From Rhodanobacter thiooxydans (GTDB taxonomy: Bacteria; Pseudomonadota; Gammaproteobacteria; Xanthomonadales; Rhodanobacteraceae), in the NCBI RefSeq assembly GCF_030291135.1, contig NZ_CP127409.1, forward strand, positions 2,046,001-2,110,000: DNA of 64,000 bases, read 5' to 3'. Position numbers and translations under genes: made by a program. This document shows, in pieces, positions 44,138 through 53,070 of this stretch (the stretch's first letter is position 1; each line of letters begins with the position of its first letter). A model generated the notes under the pieces. The model was given only the letters and a program-made list of their open reading frames with translations, was not told the DNA's origin and ran no database searches.

Positions 44138-45925
44138 TCAGTAAACGCGCTTCTTCGGCGGCACCACTTCGACCTCGTCGGAGAGGGTGAACATGTGCAC
44201 CGGGCGGTAGTCGAAGCTGGTCTTGCCGTGCTCGTCCACCTTGACCAGGGTATGTTTCATCCACTCGGCGTCGTTGCGATCGGGGAAGTCCTCGCGCGCA
44301 TGGGCGCCGCGGCTCTCCGGACGCTGCTCGGCCGAGTGCATGGTGCCCACCGCCTGGTCCAGCAGGTTGGCCAGCTCCAGCGTCTCGATCAGGTCGGAGT
44401 TCCACACCAGCGAACGGTCGCTGACCTTCACCTGCTGGAACGAGGCGTGCACCTTGTCGATCTTCGCGCAGCCTTCCTTCAGCGTCTCGCCGGTGCGGAA
44501 CACCGCGGCGTCGGCCTGCATGGTGCGCTGCATGTCGAGACGGATCTGCGCGGTGGGCAGTTCGCCATCAGCGTGGCGCAGGCCGTCGAAGCGGGCCAGC
44601 GCCTTGTCCAGCGCGCTGGCCGGCAGATCCTTGTGCGCGGCACCGGGCTGGATGAGTTCGGCGCAGCGATGCGCCACCGCGCGGCCAAACACCACCAGGT
44701 CGAGCAGCGAGTTGGAGCCCAGGCGGTTGCCGCCATGCACCGATACGCAGGCCGCTTCGCCGATCGCGAACAGGCCCGGCACCACGGCGTCGACGTCGTC
44801 GCCCTTCTTCTGCACCACTTCGCCGTGGTAATTGGTCGGGATGCCGCCCATGTTGTAGTGCACGGTGGGCAGGATCGGGATCGGCTCGCGGGTCACGTCC
44901 ACGCCGGCGAAGATGCGCGCCGACTCGGCGATGCCCGGCAGGCGCTCGTGGATCACCTCGGGGCCGAGGTGCATCAGGTTGAGGAAGGCGTGGTCCTTGT
45001 GCTCGCCCACGCCGCGGCCTTCGCGGATCTCGATGGTGATGGCGCGGCTGACCACGTCGCGCGAAGCCAGGTCCTTCGCGCTGGGCGCGTAGCGCTCCAT
45101 GAAGCGCTCGCCCTTGGAATTGGTGAGGTAGCCACCCTCGCCACGCACGCCCTCGGTGATCAGGCAGCCGGCGCCGTAGATGCCGGTGGGGTGGAACTGC
45201 ACGAACTCCAGATCCTGCAACGCCAGGCCGGCACGCAGCACCATGCCGCCGCCGTCGCCGGTGCAGGTGTGCGCCGAGGTGGCGCTGAAGTAGGCGCGGC
45301 CATAGCCGCCGGTGGCCAGCACCACGGCCTGGCCGCGGAACACGTGCAGCGTGCCCTCGTTCATGTCCAGCGCCAGCACGCCGCGGCAGACGCCTTCCTC
45401 ATCGAAGATCAGGTCGGTGGCGAAGTATTCGACGAAGAACGTGGCGTCGTGCGCCAGCGCCTGCTGGTACAGCGTGTGCAGGATCGCGTGGCCGGTGCGG
45501 TCGGCCGCGGCGCAGGTGCGCTGCGCGGTGCCCTTGCCGTAATGCGTGGTCATGCCGCCGAACGGGCGCTGGTAGATGTGGCCGTCCTCGGTACGCGAGA
45601 ACGGCACGCCGTAGTGCTCCAGTTCGATCACCGACTGCGGCGCGTTCTTGCACATGTACTCGATCGCGTCCTGGTCGCCCAGCCAGTCGCCGCCCTTCAC
45701 GGTGTCGTAGAAGTGGAAGCGCCAGTCGTCCTCGCCCATGTTGCCCAGCGCGGCGGCGATGCCGCCCTGCGCCGCCACGGTATGCGAGCGGGTCGGGAAC
45801 ACCTTGGTGATGCAGGCGGCCTTCAGCCCCTTCTCGGCCAGACCGAAGGTGGCACGGAGGCCCGCGCCGCCGGCGCCGACCACCACCACGTCGTACTTGT
45901 GCTGCTGGATCTTGTAGCTTTCCAC
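44138..45925 (-). CDS. sdhA: Succinate dehydrogenase flavoprotein subunit
   Basis: A 595-residue flavoprotein that oxidises succinate to fumarate. FAD binding: [20 protein letters not shown] (about 14-33); the covalent FAD attachment site is His48 in [10 protein letters not shown]. Substrate-site residues are seen in [19 protein letters not shown], and [19 protein letters not shown] is the conserved capping motif. Flavinylation would need the SdhE encoded downstream and possibly the SDHAF4-like protein encoded upstream. It follows sdhD by 4 bp. Confidence 0.97.
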   Translation of the reverse strand: MESYKIQQHKYDVVVVGAGGAGLRATFGLAEKGLKAACITKVFPTRSHTVAAQGGIAAALGNMGEDDWRFHFYDTVKGGDWLGDQDAIEYMCKNAPQSVIELEHYGVPFSRTEDGHIYQRPFGGMTTHYGKGTAQRTCAAADRTGHAILHTLYQQALAHDATFFVEYFATDLIFDEEGVCRGVLALDMNEGTLHVFRGQAVVLATGGYGRAYFSATSAHTCTGDGGGMVLRAGLALQDLEFVQFHPTGIYGAGCLITEGVRGEGGYLTNSKGERFMERYAPSAKDLASRDVVSRAITIEIREGRGVGEHKDHAFLNLMHLGPEVIHERLPGIAESARIFAGVDVTREPIPILPTVHYNMGGIPTNYHGEVVQKKGDDVDAVVPGLFAIGEAACVSVHGGNRLGSNSLLDLVVFGRAVAHRCAELIQPGAAHKDLPASALDKALARFDGLRHADGELPTAQIRLDMQRTMQADAAVFRTGETLKEGCAKIDKVHASFQQVKVSDRSLVWNSDLIETLELANLLDQAVGTMHSAEQRPESRGAHAREDFPDRNDAEWMKHTLVKVDEHGKTSFDYRPVHMFTLSDEVEVVPPKKRVY

Positions 45926-45929
45926 GGTC

Positions 45930-46343
45930 TCAGACTCCCAATGCGATGCGCAGCACGGCCAGCACGCCCGCGAGCGCGCACAGCACCGCGAGGAACTTGA
46001 TCGCCACCAGCAGCACCACTTCCTTCCAGCGGGTGTGCACGTAATCCTCGATCACCACCTGCAGGCCGAGCACGGCATGCCAGAACGCGGTGACCACGAA
46101 CAGTATCAGCAACAGCGCATTCCACGGCTTGGCCACCATGGCCTTCGCCGTGGCGTAGTCGGCGTGCAGCAGGGAGAGCACGGTGACCAGGAACCACAGG
46201 CCGAGCACGATCAGCGCGGCGGCGGTGACGCGCTGTACCCACCAGTGATCCACGCCGTGCTGCGCCGAGCCCAGGCCACGCGCATGCTTCATCGGATGGC
46301 GCAGCTGGCTGCGCACGTCGTCGGTACCCACGCGCAGGTTCAT
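45930..46343 (-). CDS. sdhD: Succinate dehydrogenase membrane anchor subunit
   Basis: A 137-residue three-helix membrane protein. The N-terminus has [20 protein letters not shown], and helix 2 carries the heme-ligand region [20 protein letters not shown] with His and the quinone-site Asp-Tyr. It overlaps sdhC by four bases and sdhA follows 4 bp later. It anchors SdhA-SdhB and, with SdhC, binds heme b and ubiquinone. Confidence 0.93.
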   Translation of the reverse strand: MNLRVGTDDVRSQLRHPMKHARGLGSAQHGVDHWWVQRVTAAALIVLGLWFLVTVLSLLHADYATAKAMVAKPWNALLLILFVVTAFWHAVLGLQVVIEDYVHTRWKEVVLLVAIKFLAVLCALAGVLAVLRIALGV

Positions 46344-46735
46344 GCCACACCTCCTTGAGCAAGCACGCAGGCCCAGATGAGTATCGTGAGCACGAAGCTA
46401 CCGATCACCGACAGCCAGCTCGAACGCACGAACTGGGGAATCGCGTAACCGGCGCCGGTGTCCTGCACCAGGTGACGGATGCCGTTGCACAGGTGATAGC
46501 TGAGCGCCCAGCTCCAGCCCACCAGGAGAATGAGGCCGATGGGACTGCCGGTGCAGGTCTTGAACTGCTCGAAAGCCGCCTCGCCGGAGGCCAGCGCCAG
46601 AAGCCCCCACACCACCAGCAGAGTGCCGATGGCCAGCGCGATGCCGGTGGCGCGATGCAGGATAGAGGTCACCATCTGTATCTGCCACCTGTAGACCTGC
46701 AGGTGCGGGGAGAGCGGTCGTTGCGTATCTGCCAT
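46340..46735 (-). CDS. sdhC: Succinate dehydrogenase cytochrome b556 subunit
   Basis: A 131-residue three-helix membrane subunit. The family signature RPLSPHLQVYRWQIQMVTSI (about 6-25) is followed by LHRATGIALAIG, and the heme-ligating His lies in SYHLCNGIRHLVQDTG near residue 80-95. Start at 46735 (MADTQRPLSPH) matches the family length; an ATG two codons earlier (46741) is also possible. First of the four structural genes, 87 bp after the SDHAF4-like gene. Confidence 0.93.
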   Translation of the reverse strand: MADTQRPLSPHLQVYRWQIQMVTSILHRATGIALAIGTLLVVWGLLALASGEAAFEQFKTCTGSPIGLILLVGWSWALSYHLCNGIRHLVQDTGAGYAIPQFVRSSWLSVIGSFVLTILIWACVLAQGGVA

Positions 46736-46822
46736 GGCGGCCATCCTGTGTGGAATCGCTGATGTCCATGCCGCACCTTCCCCTGTCCTTATGCGCGACG
46801 ACAACGAGCGCCGCGCGGTCGT

Positions 46823-46990
46823 TCAGAAGTCGATACAGCGCCCGTTCTTTTCCCAATCGCCATAACGCGTGGGATCGGGGGCCGGCTTCTCCTCCGACAC
46901 TTTGTCCGCCACCGGCGTGACAGGCACGACAGTCGTCTCCGTCGAAACGGAGGCAGGTGTGGACTCGGCGGGAGAGGAGGTATCGGACAT
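46823..46990 (-). CDS. SDHAF4-like (DUF1674) succinate dehydrogenase assembly factor
   Basis: A 55-residue protein: a disordered Ser/Thr/Pro/Val-rich N-terminal half and the diagnostic C-terminal motif DPTRYGDWEKNGRCIDF, which defines DUF1674 (PF07896). The mitochondrial member SDHAF4 binds the flavinylated SdhA subunit and protects it before assembly with SdhB. Being the first gene of the sdh operon strongly supports the same role here. The ATG at 46990 is inside a longer open frame, and translation from it gives the usual bacterial length. Confidence 0.85.
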   Translation of the reverse strand: MSDTSSPAESTPASVSTETTVVPVTPVADKVSEEKPAPDPTRYGDWEKNGRCIDF

Positions 46991-47119
46991 GGTTTTTGTA
47001 AGCCGCCAAAGGTTAATACTTGCGGCAATGCAGTACAACCATGCGACACGCCCGGCGAAGCCTCGACTGGCGGATCGCACTTGTGCCCGACGCCACCTGC
47101 CCCCAATTCTGGCTGACTC

Positions 47120-47923
47120 ATGCCGACATACCATCCTGCCGAAACCCTGTTGATCGAAGGTCCTGACGCGACGACTTTCGCGCACGCGCAGTTCAGCAGC
47201 GCAGTCAGCCCGCTCGCCACCGGCCAGTGGCAATTCAGTGCATGGCTCGACCCGCAGGGACGCGTGCGTGCGCTGTTCCAGTTGGCCCGGCTTGCCGACG
47301 AGCGCTACCTGCTGCTGCTGCGCGGAGGCATCGCCACGACGCTGGCCGATGCGCTGCGACGCTTCGTGTTCCGCTCGAAACTCGGCGTGACGGCATTGCC
47401 GCCGCGCATGCTCGCGACCGGTCCGGCACTGCCGCTGCACACGGTCGTCGACGATGGCGAAGCCGTGTCACTCGGCTGCGACACGCACAGTCTGCGCATC
47501 ATCGCCTCCGCTGTGGGCGACGACGCATGGCGCTTGCCGCAACTGCGCGCAGGCTGGCCCTGGTTGCCGACACCACTGCTGGGCGAACTGTTGCCATCGG
47601 CCTTGTCGCTGCAGCGCCTGCATGCAGTCGCCGTTGACAAGGGCTGTTATCCGGGCCAGGAAATCGTCGCGCGGCTACATTTTCGCGGCGGGCACAAACG
47701 ACACCTGCATTGCGTCAGATTGTCGCAAGCGGTGAGTGCCGGCGACACACTGCGACGTGATGGCCGCGATGTCGGCTGCGTGCTCGATGTCGTCACGACA
47801 GGCGACGGCATCGAGGCACTCGTCGTGTTGAGCGATGACGTCGCTGCGCAGGCCACCACCGGACATGCACAAACATTCGACGACGATCTTGCGATCGAAA
47901 TCCTTGCGTCATGGCCAGCGTGA
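47120..47923 (+). CDS. ygfZ: YgfZ/GcvT family folate-binding protein
   Basis: A 267-residue protein of the YgfZ/IBA57 family, which acts with tetrahydrofolate in Fe-S cluster assembly or repair for enzymes such as complex II and MiaB. The family motif K-G-C-Y-x-G-Q-E is seen in DKGCYPGQEIVARLHFRG (about 173-190). The short GcvT-like fold and C-terminal barrel are complete. It is divergent from the sdh operon, whose SdhB carries three Fe-S clusters, so the placement may be functional. Confidence 0.88.
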   Translation: MPTYHPAETLLIEGPDATTFAHAQFSSAVSPLATGQWQFSAWLDPQGRVRALFQLARLADERYLLLLRGGIATTLADALRRFVFRSKLGVTALPPRMLATGPALPLHTVVDDGEAVSLGCDTHSLRIIASAVGDDAWRLPQLRAGWPWLPTPLLGELLPSALSLQRLHAVAVDKGCYPGQEIVARLHFRGGHKRHLHCVRLSQAVSAGDTLRRDGRDVGCVLDVVTTGDGIEALVVLSDDVAAQATTGHAQTFDDDLAIEILASWPA

Positions 47924-48398
47924 GCGATAGCTGTCGACGCAGATGAATTTCGCGTGTGGACCTTGTCAATGAATCGTGAGCCTCAGTTAAACTTCGCCAC
48001 CCCGGCACTTGCCAGCGGCAGATTCCGCCACTAGGCTCCGCCGATCGAATATCGCGGCATCCGGAACACGGGGTGCCGATACACGCGACGAACCGGAAGA
48101 ATCCGAATCGGCGCGACCCGGCAGCAGCAACGCCGGATGGAACACGCCTCGCAGCCAACGAGTGCGCAGTAGTCGAAGGCAACACGGCCGAACGGCCGCA
48201 CGACGCCCGACAACATCAAAATCCCCCGATCGGCGCAACCCCGTCGTTCGACCCGCCACAGTCCCGTGGCAAAGCACCATGGCCACAAGTTTCGGCCATG
48301 GTGATTGATCCAGGTGGAACGGCCTGCCCGCCCGTCCACCGCAACGGCGCACAAAGCTGCAGTCTGCTTTGTGCGTACAGCACGCTGGAGGCAGAACC
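47924..48398. other. 475-base leader region with two perfect hairpins, no supportable gene
   Basis: No frame here has both a ribosome-binding site and coding character. Two strong stems occur before the downstream hydrolase gene: CACCATGGCC/GGCCATGGTG (48275-48303, 10 bp, 9-base loop) and GCACAAAGC/GCTTTGTGC (48349-48374, 9 bp, 8-base loop). TTGTCA near 47966 with GTTAAA 17 bases later is a weak promoter candidate that would give a leader of about 400 bases. Confidence 0.5.
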
Positions 48399-48833
48399 AT
48401 GAAACTTTCCATGCTGTTGTGGCTGACGACACTCATGCCCCAGCCCGTCGCTGACCAGGCCTGCCTGGCCACCACTGTCTATCTCGAGGCACGCAGCGAA
48501 CCGACCAACGGCCAGCTCGCCGTGGCGGAAGTGGCACTGCGACGACGCGACCGCGGGCGCTGGGGCGACACCGTGTGCAAGGTGGTGACTTCGCCTCACC
48601 AGTTCGCCACGACGACTACGCCTGGCTCGTTCGAGATCACCAACCTGGAAGCCTTCAACAAGGCATGGCAGGTAGCCGGCACGTCGATCCGGAACTGGCA
48701 ACTGCCGCTCGCGCAACGCCGCATGCTGGTACCGCGCGCCGATCACTTCGCCACGACCGCGATCGCACCTGCCTGGTCGCGCAACCGCCCCAGCGTGACG
48801 ATCGGCGAACATGCGTTCTATGCCGTGAACTGA
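48399..48833 (+). CDS. SleB-like cell wall hydrolase (Hydrolase_2 family)
   Basis: A 144-residue protein of the SleB/CwlJ-type 'cell wall hydrolase' family (PF07486), with the characteristic TTVYLEARSEPTNGQLAVAE near residues 25-44, in which the Glu is the presumed catalytic acid, and the ending HAFYAVN. The N-terminal 18 residues are hydrophobic and may be a signal peptide, as expected for a peptidoglycan hydrolase. GGAGG lies 7 bases before the ATG at 48399. A strong bidirectional terminator follows. Confidence 0.8.
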   Translation: MKLSMLLWLTTLMPQPVADQACLATTVYLEARSEPTNGQLAVAEVALRRRDRGRWGDTVCKVVTSPHQFATTTTPGSFEITNLEAFNKAWQVAGTSIRNWQLPLAQRRMLVPRADHFATTAIAPAWSRNRPSVTIGEHAFYAVN

Positions 48834-48854
48834 TTCGCGCATCGGCAAAGAAAT

Positions 48855-48884
48855 AAAAAAGGCCCTCTTTCGAGGGCCTTTTTA
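48855..48884. terminator. Bidirectional intrinsic terminator
   Basis: GGCCCTC-TTTC-GAGGGCC stem flanked by an A-run before (AAAAAA) and TTTTT after, so it works on both strands, between the wall hydrolase (plus) and the glycine-zipper gene (minus). Confidence 0.9.
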
Positions 48885-48886
48885 TT

Positions 48887-48910
48887 CAGACGTCCAGACG
48901 TCCAGACGTA
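48887..48910. repeat. Triple tandem CAGACGTC repeat
   Basis: Three consecutive 8-base units, CAGACGTC, CAGACGTC and CAGACGTA, directly after the bidirectional terminator and before the stop of the glycine-zipper gene. Probably a slippage product. Confidence 0.8.
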
Positions 48911-48915
48911 TTTAC

Positions 48916-49419
48916 TTAACGCGGATAGACCTGATCGCCGCGTACCTCGACATAGTCGCCGTTGCGCACGCCGGGGTTCTCGCGCTGGGTCACCGTGGCG
49001 TACTGGCCGTTGTCCAGCCGCACCACGATGCGCCAGGCGACGTCGCTGCCGCTGTTGCGCTTGCCGATCTGGTTGCCGACGACGCCACCGGCCACCGCAC
49101 CGACCACGGTGGCGGCCTTGCGGCCATCACCCTTGCCGACCTGGTTGCCGAGCACGCCGCCGGCCACCGCACCGATGATCGCGCCCAGCGTGCCACCGTT
49201 GCCGCTGCTGCCATCGATGTAGACCTGCTGCACCTCCTGCACCACGCCACAAGCCTGGCAGCGGCCGCTGCGATCACCATAGCCGTAGCTGCCCTGCTGC
49301 CCCTGGTAGCCACGGTTGTAGTTGCCATTGTTGCCGTACGGTGCGGAGGCGCAGCCGGCGAGGGCCAGACCGGCACTCATCGCAGCGGCCAGGGCGAACT
49401 TGCTGGTCAGTGCATTCAT
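48916..49419 (-). CDS. Glycine-zipper 2TM domain lipoprotein (paralogue 1)
   Basis: A 167-residue probable lipoprotein: signal with lipobox LALAGC (Cys about 23), a Gly/Tyr/Gln-rich linker, and a glycine-zipper hairpin of two repeats (GAIIGAVAGGVLGNQVGKGD and GAVAGGVVGNQIGKRN, about 80-120), followed by a small beta domain (IVVRLDNGQYATVTQ, ending YVEVRGDQVYPR). Similar to SlyB/PcP-type envelope proteins of the outer membrane. A second protein of the same type is encoded directly upstream. Exact role unknown. Confidence 0.8.
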   Translation of the reverse strand: MNALTSKFALAAAMSAGLALAGCASAPYGNNGNYNRGYQGQQGSYGYGDRSGRCQACGVVQEVQQVYIDGSSGNGGTLGAIIGAVAGGVLGNQVGKGDGRKAATVVGAVAGGVVGNQIGKRNSGSDVAWRIVVRLDNGQYATVTQRENPGVRNGDYVEVRGDQVYPR

Positions 49420-49445
49420 GGGATCACTTCCTTTTCTGGGTCGTT

Positions 49446-50033
49446 TCAACGGGCGTCGGACACAGCCGTCACGCCTTCCTGCACCTGCACGCGGTCGCCC
49501 GGATCGTGGTCCATCCGCACGGTGCGGGTGACGCCGTTGTATTCGTAGCGGACGTCGTAACCGACGATCTTGCTGCTGGTGTCGTTGACGGTTTCGCACT
49601 TGCGCTCCACCGTCGATTCCACCTGGGCGTGCTGGCGGCTGGCCTGGATGCGGTTGCCGGCATAACCACCGCCGACCGCACCGGCCACCGTGGCCAGGGT
49701 CCTGCCCTTGCCGCCGCCGATCTGGTTGCCGACCAGGCCACCAACGACCGCGCCGATCGCGGTGCCGGCGATGCGGTGCTCGTCCTTCGGCGGCTCGGTG
49801 TGCGTGACCGTCTCGTCATGACAGACCTGCTTCGGGTGGTTCACCGTCGAGTGCACCGGATCGACGCTAACGACCTTGGCGTACTTGACCCCGGCATCCG
49901 CGCCCGCACTGGTGCCTGCATCGGCGGAAGCGTTGGAAGCGCCTGCGTCCGCATTGCGGTTGCAGGCCGAGAGGCCAGTCGCGAGTACCGCCGCGATGGC
50001 GACATTGAGTACATTGGCTGTCAACCTGTTCAT
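49446..50033 (-). CDS. Glycine-zipper 2TM domain lipoprotein (paralogue 2)
   Basis: A 195-residue probable lipoprotein: signal with lipobox TGLSAC (Cys about 24), an Ala/Asp/Ser-rich linker, a glycine-zipper hairpin (GTAIGAVVGGLVGNQIGGGK and GAVGGGYAGNRI) and a C-terminal beta domain with YDVRYEYNGVTRTVRMDHDP. Its core is clearly related to the downstream neighbour, so the pair arose by tandem duplication and divergence. The start at 50033 follows GAGAGGA. The frame is open further upstream without support. Confidence 0.8.
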   Translation of the reverse strand: MNRLTANVLNVAIAAVLATGLSACNRNADAGASNASADAGTSAGADAGVKYAKVVSVDPVHSTVNHPKQVCHDETVTHTEPPKDEHRIAGTAIGAVVGGLVGNQIGGGKGRTLATVAGAVGGGYAGNRIQASRQHAQVESTVERKCETVNDTSSKIVGYDVRYEYNGVTRTVRMDHDPGDRVQVQEGVTAVSDAR

Positions 50034-50204
50034 CACAATCCTCTCCTCTGTTTGTTGGCGGCATCGCCGGCGCCTGCCGCACCAGCGCAATAACGTGCGT
50101 ATCCATTGGACCGTTGTTCAACTGAATCGCAGCTAGCTCACGCTCGTTACATTATCTTCACGTTGCAGCCGCGGAACTCTCTGCCAGTGCACGAAAAGCG
50201 AACC

Positions 50205-50972
50205 ATGTCTCATCTCGTCGACAGTCACGTCCATCTCGATGACGACGCCTTCGGCAGCGATCGTGACGCGATCATCGCACGCGCCCGCCTGGCCGGGGTC
50301 GGCACGATGGTCATTCCTGCCGTCGATGCCGGCAGCTGGCCGACGATCCGCGATCTCTGCGCCCGCCATGTCGGGCTGCACCCTGCCTACGGGCTGCACC
50401 CGATGTTCCTGTCGCAGCATGCGCCGGAACATGTCGACGCGCTGTCTTCCTGGCTGAACGAAAACCATCCGGTGGCGGTCGGCGAGATCGGCCTGGATTT
50501 CCACGTGGACGGGCTCGACCGCGAGCTGCAGCGGTACTACTTCTCGCGCCAGCTGCAGCTGGCGCAGGAGCATGACCTGCCGGTGATCGTGCACGCCCGC
50601 GGCGCACTGGAGGAAGTCACGCTGACCTTGCGCCGCAACGGCAAGCTGCGCGGCGTGGTGCACAGCTTCTCCGGCAGCGAGCAGCAGGCACGCCAGTTGT
50701 GGGATCTGGGTTTCCACCTGGGCATCGGCGGCCCGGTGACCTACGAACGCGCGCAGCGCCTGCGCCGGATCGTGGCGCAGATGCCGATCGAGTTCCTGCT
50801 GCTGGAAAGCGACGCCCCGGACCAGCCCGGCGCCGCCCACCGCGGCGAGCGCAACGAACCGGCCCACGTCACCGAGGTCCTGCGCTGCATCGCGGCGCTG
50901 CGCCATGTGCCGGAAGCGGACATCGCCGCCGCCACCAGCACCAACGCCCGCCGCCTGTTCGGGCTCGGCTGA
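50205..50972 (+). CDS. TatD family metal-dependent hydrolase
   Basis: A 255-residue TIM-barrel hydrolase of the TatD/YcfH/YjjV group. Metal ligands: VDSHVHLDD (about 5-13), VGEIGLDFHVDG with the Glu, VIVHARGA, VVHSFSGSEQQA and LLESDAPDQP. The family includes 3'-5' exonucleases and D-aminoacyl-tRNA deacylase-like activities; the exact one is not known. The start at 50205 is the conserved one. It is divergent from the glycine-zipper gene. Confidence 0.9.
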   Translation: MSHLVDSHVHLDDDAFGSDRDAIIARARLAGVGTMVIPAVDAGSWPTIRDLCARHVGLHPAYGLHPMFLSQHAPEHVDALSSWLNENHPVAVGEIGLDFHVDGLDRELQRYYFSRQLQLAQEHDLPVIVHARGALEEVTLTLRRNGKLRGVVHSFSGSEQQARQLWDLGFHLGIGGPVTYERAQRLRRIVAQMPIEFLLLESDAPDQPGAAHRGERNEPAHVTEVLRCIAALRHVPEADIAAATSTNARRLFGLG

Positions 50973-51023
50973 CGCACATGCCATCCGTCACTTGCCAACG
51001 GTGACCGGGGTCTGCTAATTTTT

Positions 51024-51054
51024 ATTTCACTGGTGAACTATGAGTCAGTGAAAT
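51024..51054. promoter_or_regulatory. Palindromic operator over the MarR gene start
   Basis: ATTTCACTG (51024-51032) and CAGTGAAAT (51046-51054) are perfect 9-base inverted arms separated by 13 bases; the left half also nests a smaller palindrome TTCAC-TG-GTGAA. The right arm overlaps the ATG of the MarR gene. This is the size and place expected for autorepression by a MarR dimer of the efflux operon. Confidence 0.7.
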
Positions 51055-51577
51055 GGCACGTTTGGCAAACTGCATCACGATGATGGACGAAGGCGTCGGC
51101 CGGGTCAGCCAGATCATCCCGCAGGTACCTGCGCTCGAAGCGCGGCTGTGCCGGCTGATGCTGATGCTGGGCGACGACATCGAGGAAGAGCTCGAATTCA
51201 AGCTGAAGGCGCACAAGCTCAACCACAGCGAATTCCTGACCCTGATGATCCTGTACAGCCGCCCGGACGGCAGCTCGACCCCGGGCGAACTGTGCGAGTA
51301 CACCTCGCAGGGCGCCACCAACATGACCCGCATCGCCAACACGCTGGTCAAGCGCGGGCTGATCACCCGCGGCGGCAGCGAAGCGGATCGCCGCCGCGTG
51401 CTGATCCGCATCACCGCAGCCGGGCGGCGCTTCGTGCAGAAGATGCTGCCGCCGATGTTCCCCCGCGTCGCCACCATGTTCGCCGGCTTCAGCGACACCG
51501 ACAAACGCCAGTTCGACCGCCTGCTGCGCAAGCTGGCGGGCAACCTCGACCAGCTGGGCGAAAGCCGCCTCCCATGA
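51053..51577 (+). CDS. MarR family transcriptional regulator of the efflux operon
   Basis: A 174-residue MarR-type winged helix protein. The DNA-binding part is LNHSEFLTLMILYS, then TPGELCEYTSQGATNMTRIANTL (recognition helix about 82-96) and the wing GGSEADRRRVLIRITAAG. It should repress the downstream outer-membrane factor and emrAB genes and release on binding a toxic compound. The operator candidate overlaps its start codon. Its stop overlaps an ATG of the next gene. Confidence 0.92.
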   Translation: MARLANCITMMDEGVGRVSQIIPQVPALEARLCRLMLMLGDDIEEELEFKLKAHKLNHSEFLTLMILYSRPDGSSTPGELCEYTSQGATNMTRIANTLVKRGLITRGGSEADRRRVLIRITAAGRRFVQKMLPPMFPRVATMFAGFSDTDKRQFDRLLRKLAGNLDQLGESRLP

Positions 51578-51588
51578 AGGACATCCTG

Positions 51589-53070
51589 ATGAAACATGCC
51601 CCGCTCCGCGGTCGCACGGTGCTGGTCGCCGCAATGGTGCTGGCGCTGGCCGGCTGCGCCGCCGTGCCGGCCAGGCTCGGCGCGCCGGCGCTGCGCGACG
51701 ATGTGCCGCTGGCCGGCCTGCAGGCTCCCGTTCGCGCCGGCTGGCCAAGCACCCAATGGTGGCGCCAGTACGGCGACCCGCAACTGGACGACCTGATGGA
51801 TCGCGCCATGCGGCAGTCGCCGGACCTGGCGCTGGCGCAGAGCCACGTGCAGAACGCCGAGCAGTCGGCGAAGCTCGCCGCGGCGCAGCTCGGGCTGTCG
51901 GTCAACGGCAGCGCGCAGGTGTCGCGCCAGCGGCTGAGCGACCACGGCCTGATCCCCAGCCAGTTCCTCGGTTTCAGCTGGTACAACCAGGCCGACCTCG
52001 GCGTGCAGTTGCAGTACGACTTCGACTGGTGGGGCAAGCAGCGCGCGACGATGGAAGCTGCGCTGGACCAGGCGCACGCCGCGGAGGCGCAGCGCAGCGC
52101 CGCCGCGCTGGCGATCCAGTACGCCGTCGCCGACACCTACTTCGGCTGGCAGGCCGACCAGGCGCGGTTGCAGCTGGCCGACCGCTTGCTGGCCACGCAA
52201 CAGCAGTTCGCCGATATCGCCGAGCTGCGCGTGCGCCAGGGCGTGGACCTGCCCGATGAAGCACAGAAGGCCCGCGGCCAGCTGGCCGCGGTGCGCGAGA
52301 TGCGCGTGGCGCTCGATGGCTCGGCGCAGATCCGCCGTGCCGCGCTGGCCTCGCTGCTCGGCGTGGCGCCGGCCGACCTGGCCGGTCTGCAGCCGCGGCC
52401 GCTGCCGACGATCGAACGTGGCGTCCCGGCGAACGGCGGGCTGGACCTGATCGCGCGCCGCCCCGACATCGCCGCCAGCCGCTGGCAGGTCGAAGCCGCG
52501 CTGAAGCAGACCGACGCCGCGCGCGCCGAGTTCTTCCCCGACATCAGCCTCACCGCCCTGGCCGGCCTGTCCAGCATCGACATGGGCAAGCTGCTCACCG
52601 CCGGCAGCCGGACCTTCGCGCTGACCCCGGCGCTGCACCTGCCGATCTTCAACGGCGGCGCGCTCGAGGCGAACTACGGCGTCAGCAAGGCCCGGCTCGA
52701 TGCGGCCGTGGCGCAGTACGACGGCACCGTGCTGGCCGCCGCGCGCGAAGTGGCGACGCAAGCCTTGAGCGCCGAGCAGGTCGCCGCCCGCCAGCGCGAG
52801 CAGCAGGCCCAGCTCGACGCCGACCAGCGCCTGCTGGCGAATGCGCAGGCGCGGGCTCGCCAGGGCGTGCGCGACCTGCGCGAAAGCCTGGGCGCGCAAG
52901 CTGCGCTGCTGCAGCAACGCGACGCCGCCGCCCAGTTGCAGGCACAGGCGGTGAGCACCGACCTGGCCCTGATCAAGGCACTCGGCGGCGGCTACCGCGC
53001 CACCGCCGACGCCGCCACCTCCCCTTCCTCTTCTGTTACCGCCGGAGCCGCCCAGCATGAGCGCCACTGA
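51589..53070 (+). CDS. RND/MFS-type efflux outer-membrane factor lipoprotein (NodT family)
   Basis: A 493-residue TolC-like outer-membrane channel with a lipoprotein signal (LVAAMVLALAGCAAV). Two repeated helical hairpin segments are visible: STQWWRQYGDPQLDDLMDRA and LALAQSHVQNAEQ early, and QTDAARAEFFPDISLTAL and IFNGGALEANYGVSKA later. I start at 51589, with AAGGA 8 bases upstream; an ATG at 51574 overlapping the MarR stop is possible. It overlaps emrA by 14 bp. Confidence 0.9.
   Translation: MKHAPLRGRTVLVAAMVLALAGCAAVPARLGAPALRDDVPLAGLQAPVRAGWPSTQWWRQYGDPQLDDLMDRAMRQSPDLALAQSHVQNAEQSAKLAAAQLGLSVNGSAQVSRQRLSDHGLIPSQFLGFSWYNQADLGVQLQYDFDWWGKQRATMEAALDQAHAAEAQRSAAALAIQYAVADTYFGWQADQARLQLADRLLATQQQFADIAELRVRQGVDLPDEAQKARGQLAAVREMRVALDGSAQIRRAALASLLGVAPADLAGLQPRPLPTIERGVPANGGLDLIARRPDIAASRWQVEAALKQTDAARAEFFPDISLTALAGLSSIDMGKLLTAGSRTFALTPALHLPIFNGGALEANYGVSKARLDAAVAQYDGTVLAAAREVATQALSAEQVAARQREQQAQLDADQRLLANAQARARQGVRDLRESLGAQAALLQQRDAAAQLQAQAVSTDLALIKALGGGYRATADAATSPSSSVTAGAAQHERH

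Noticed and set aside
47987-48475. Open frames in the leader region before the wall hydrolase on both strands.
   Set aside because: No ribosome-binding sites, no recognisable domains, and they overlap the hairpins and the conserved gene start.
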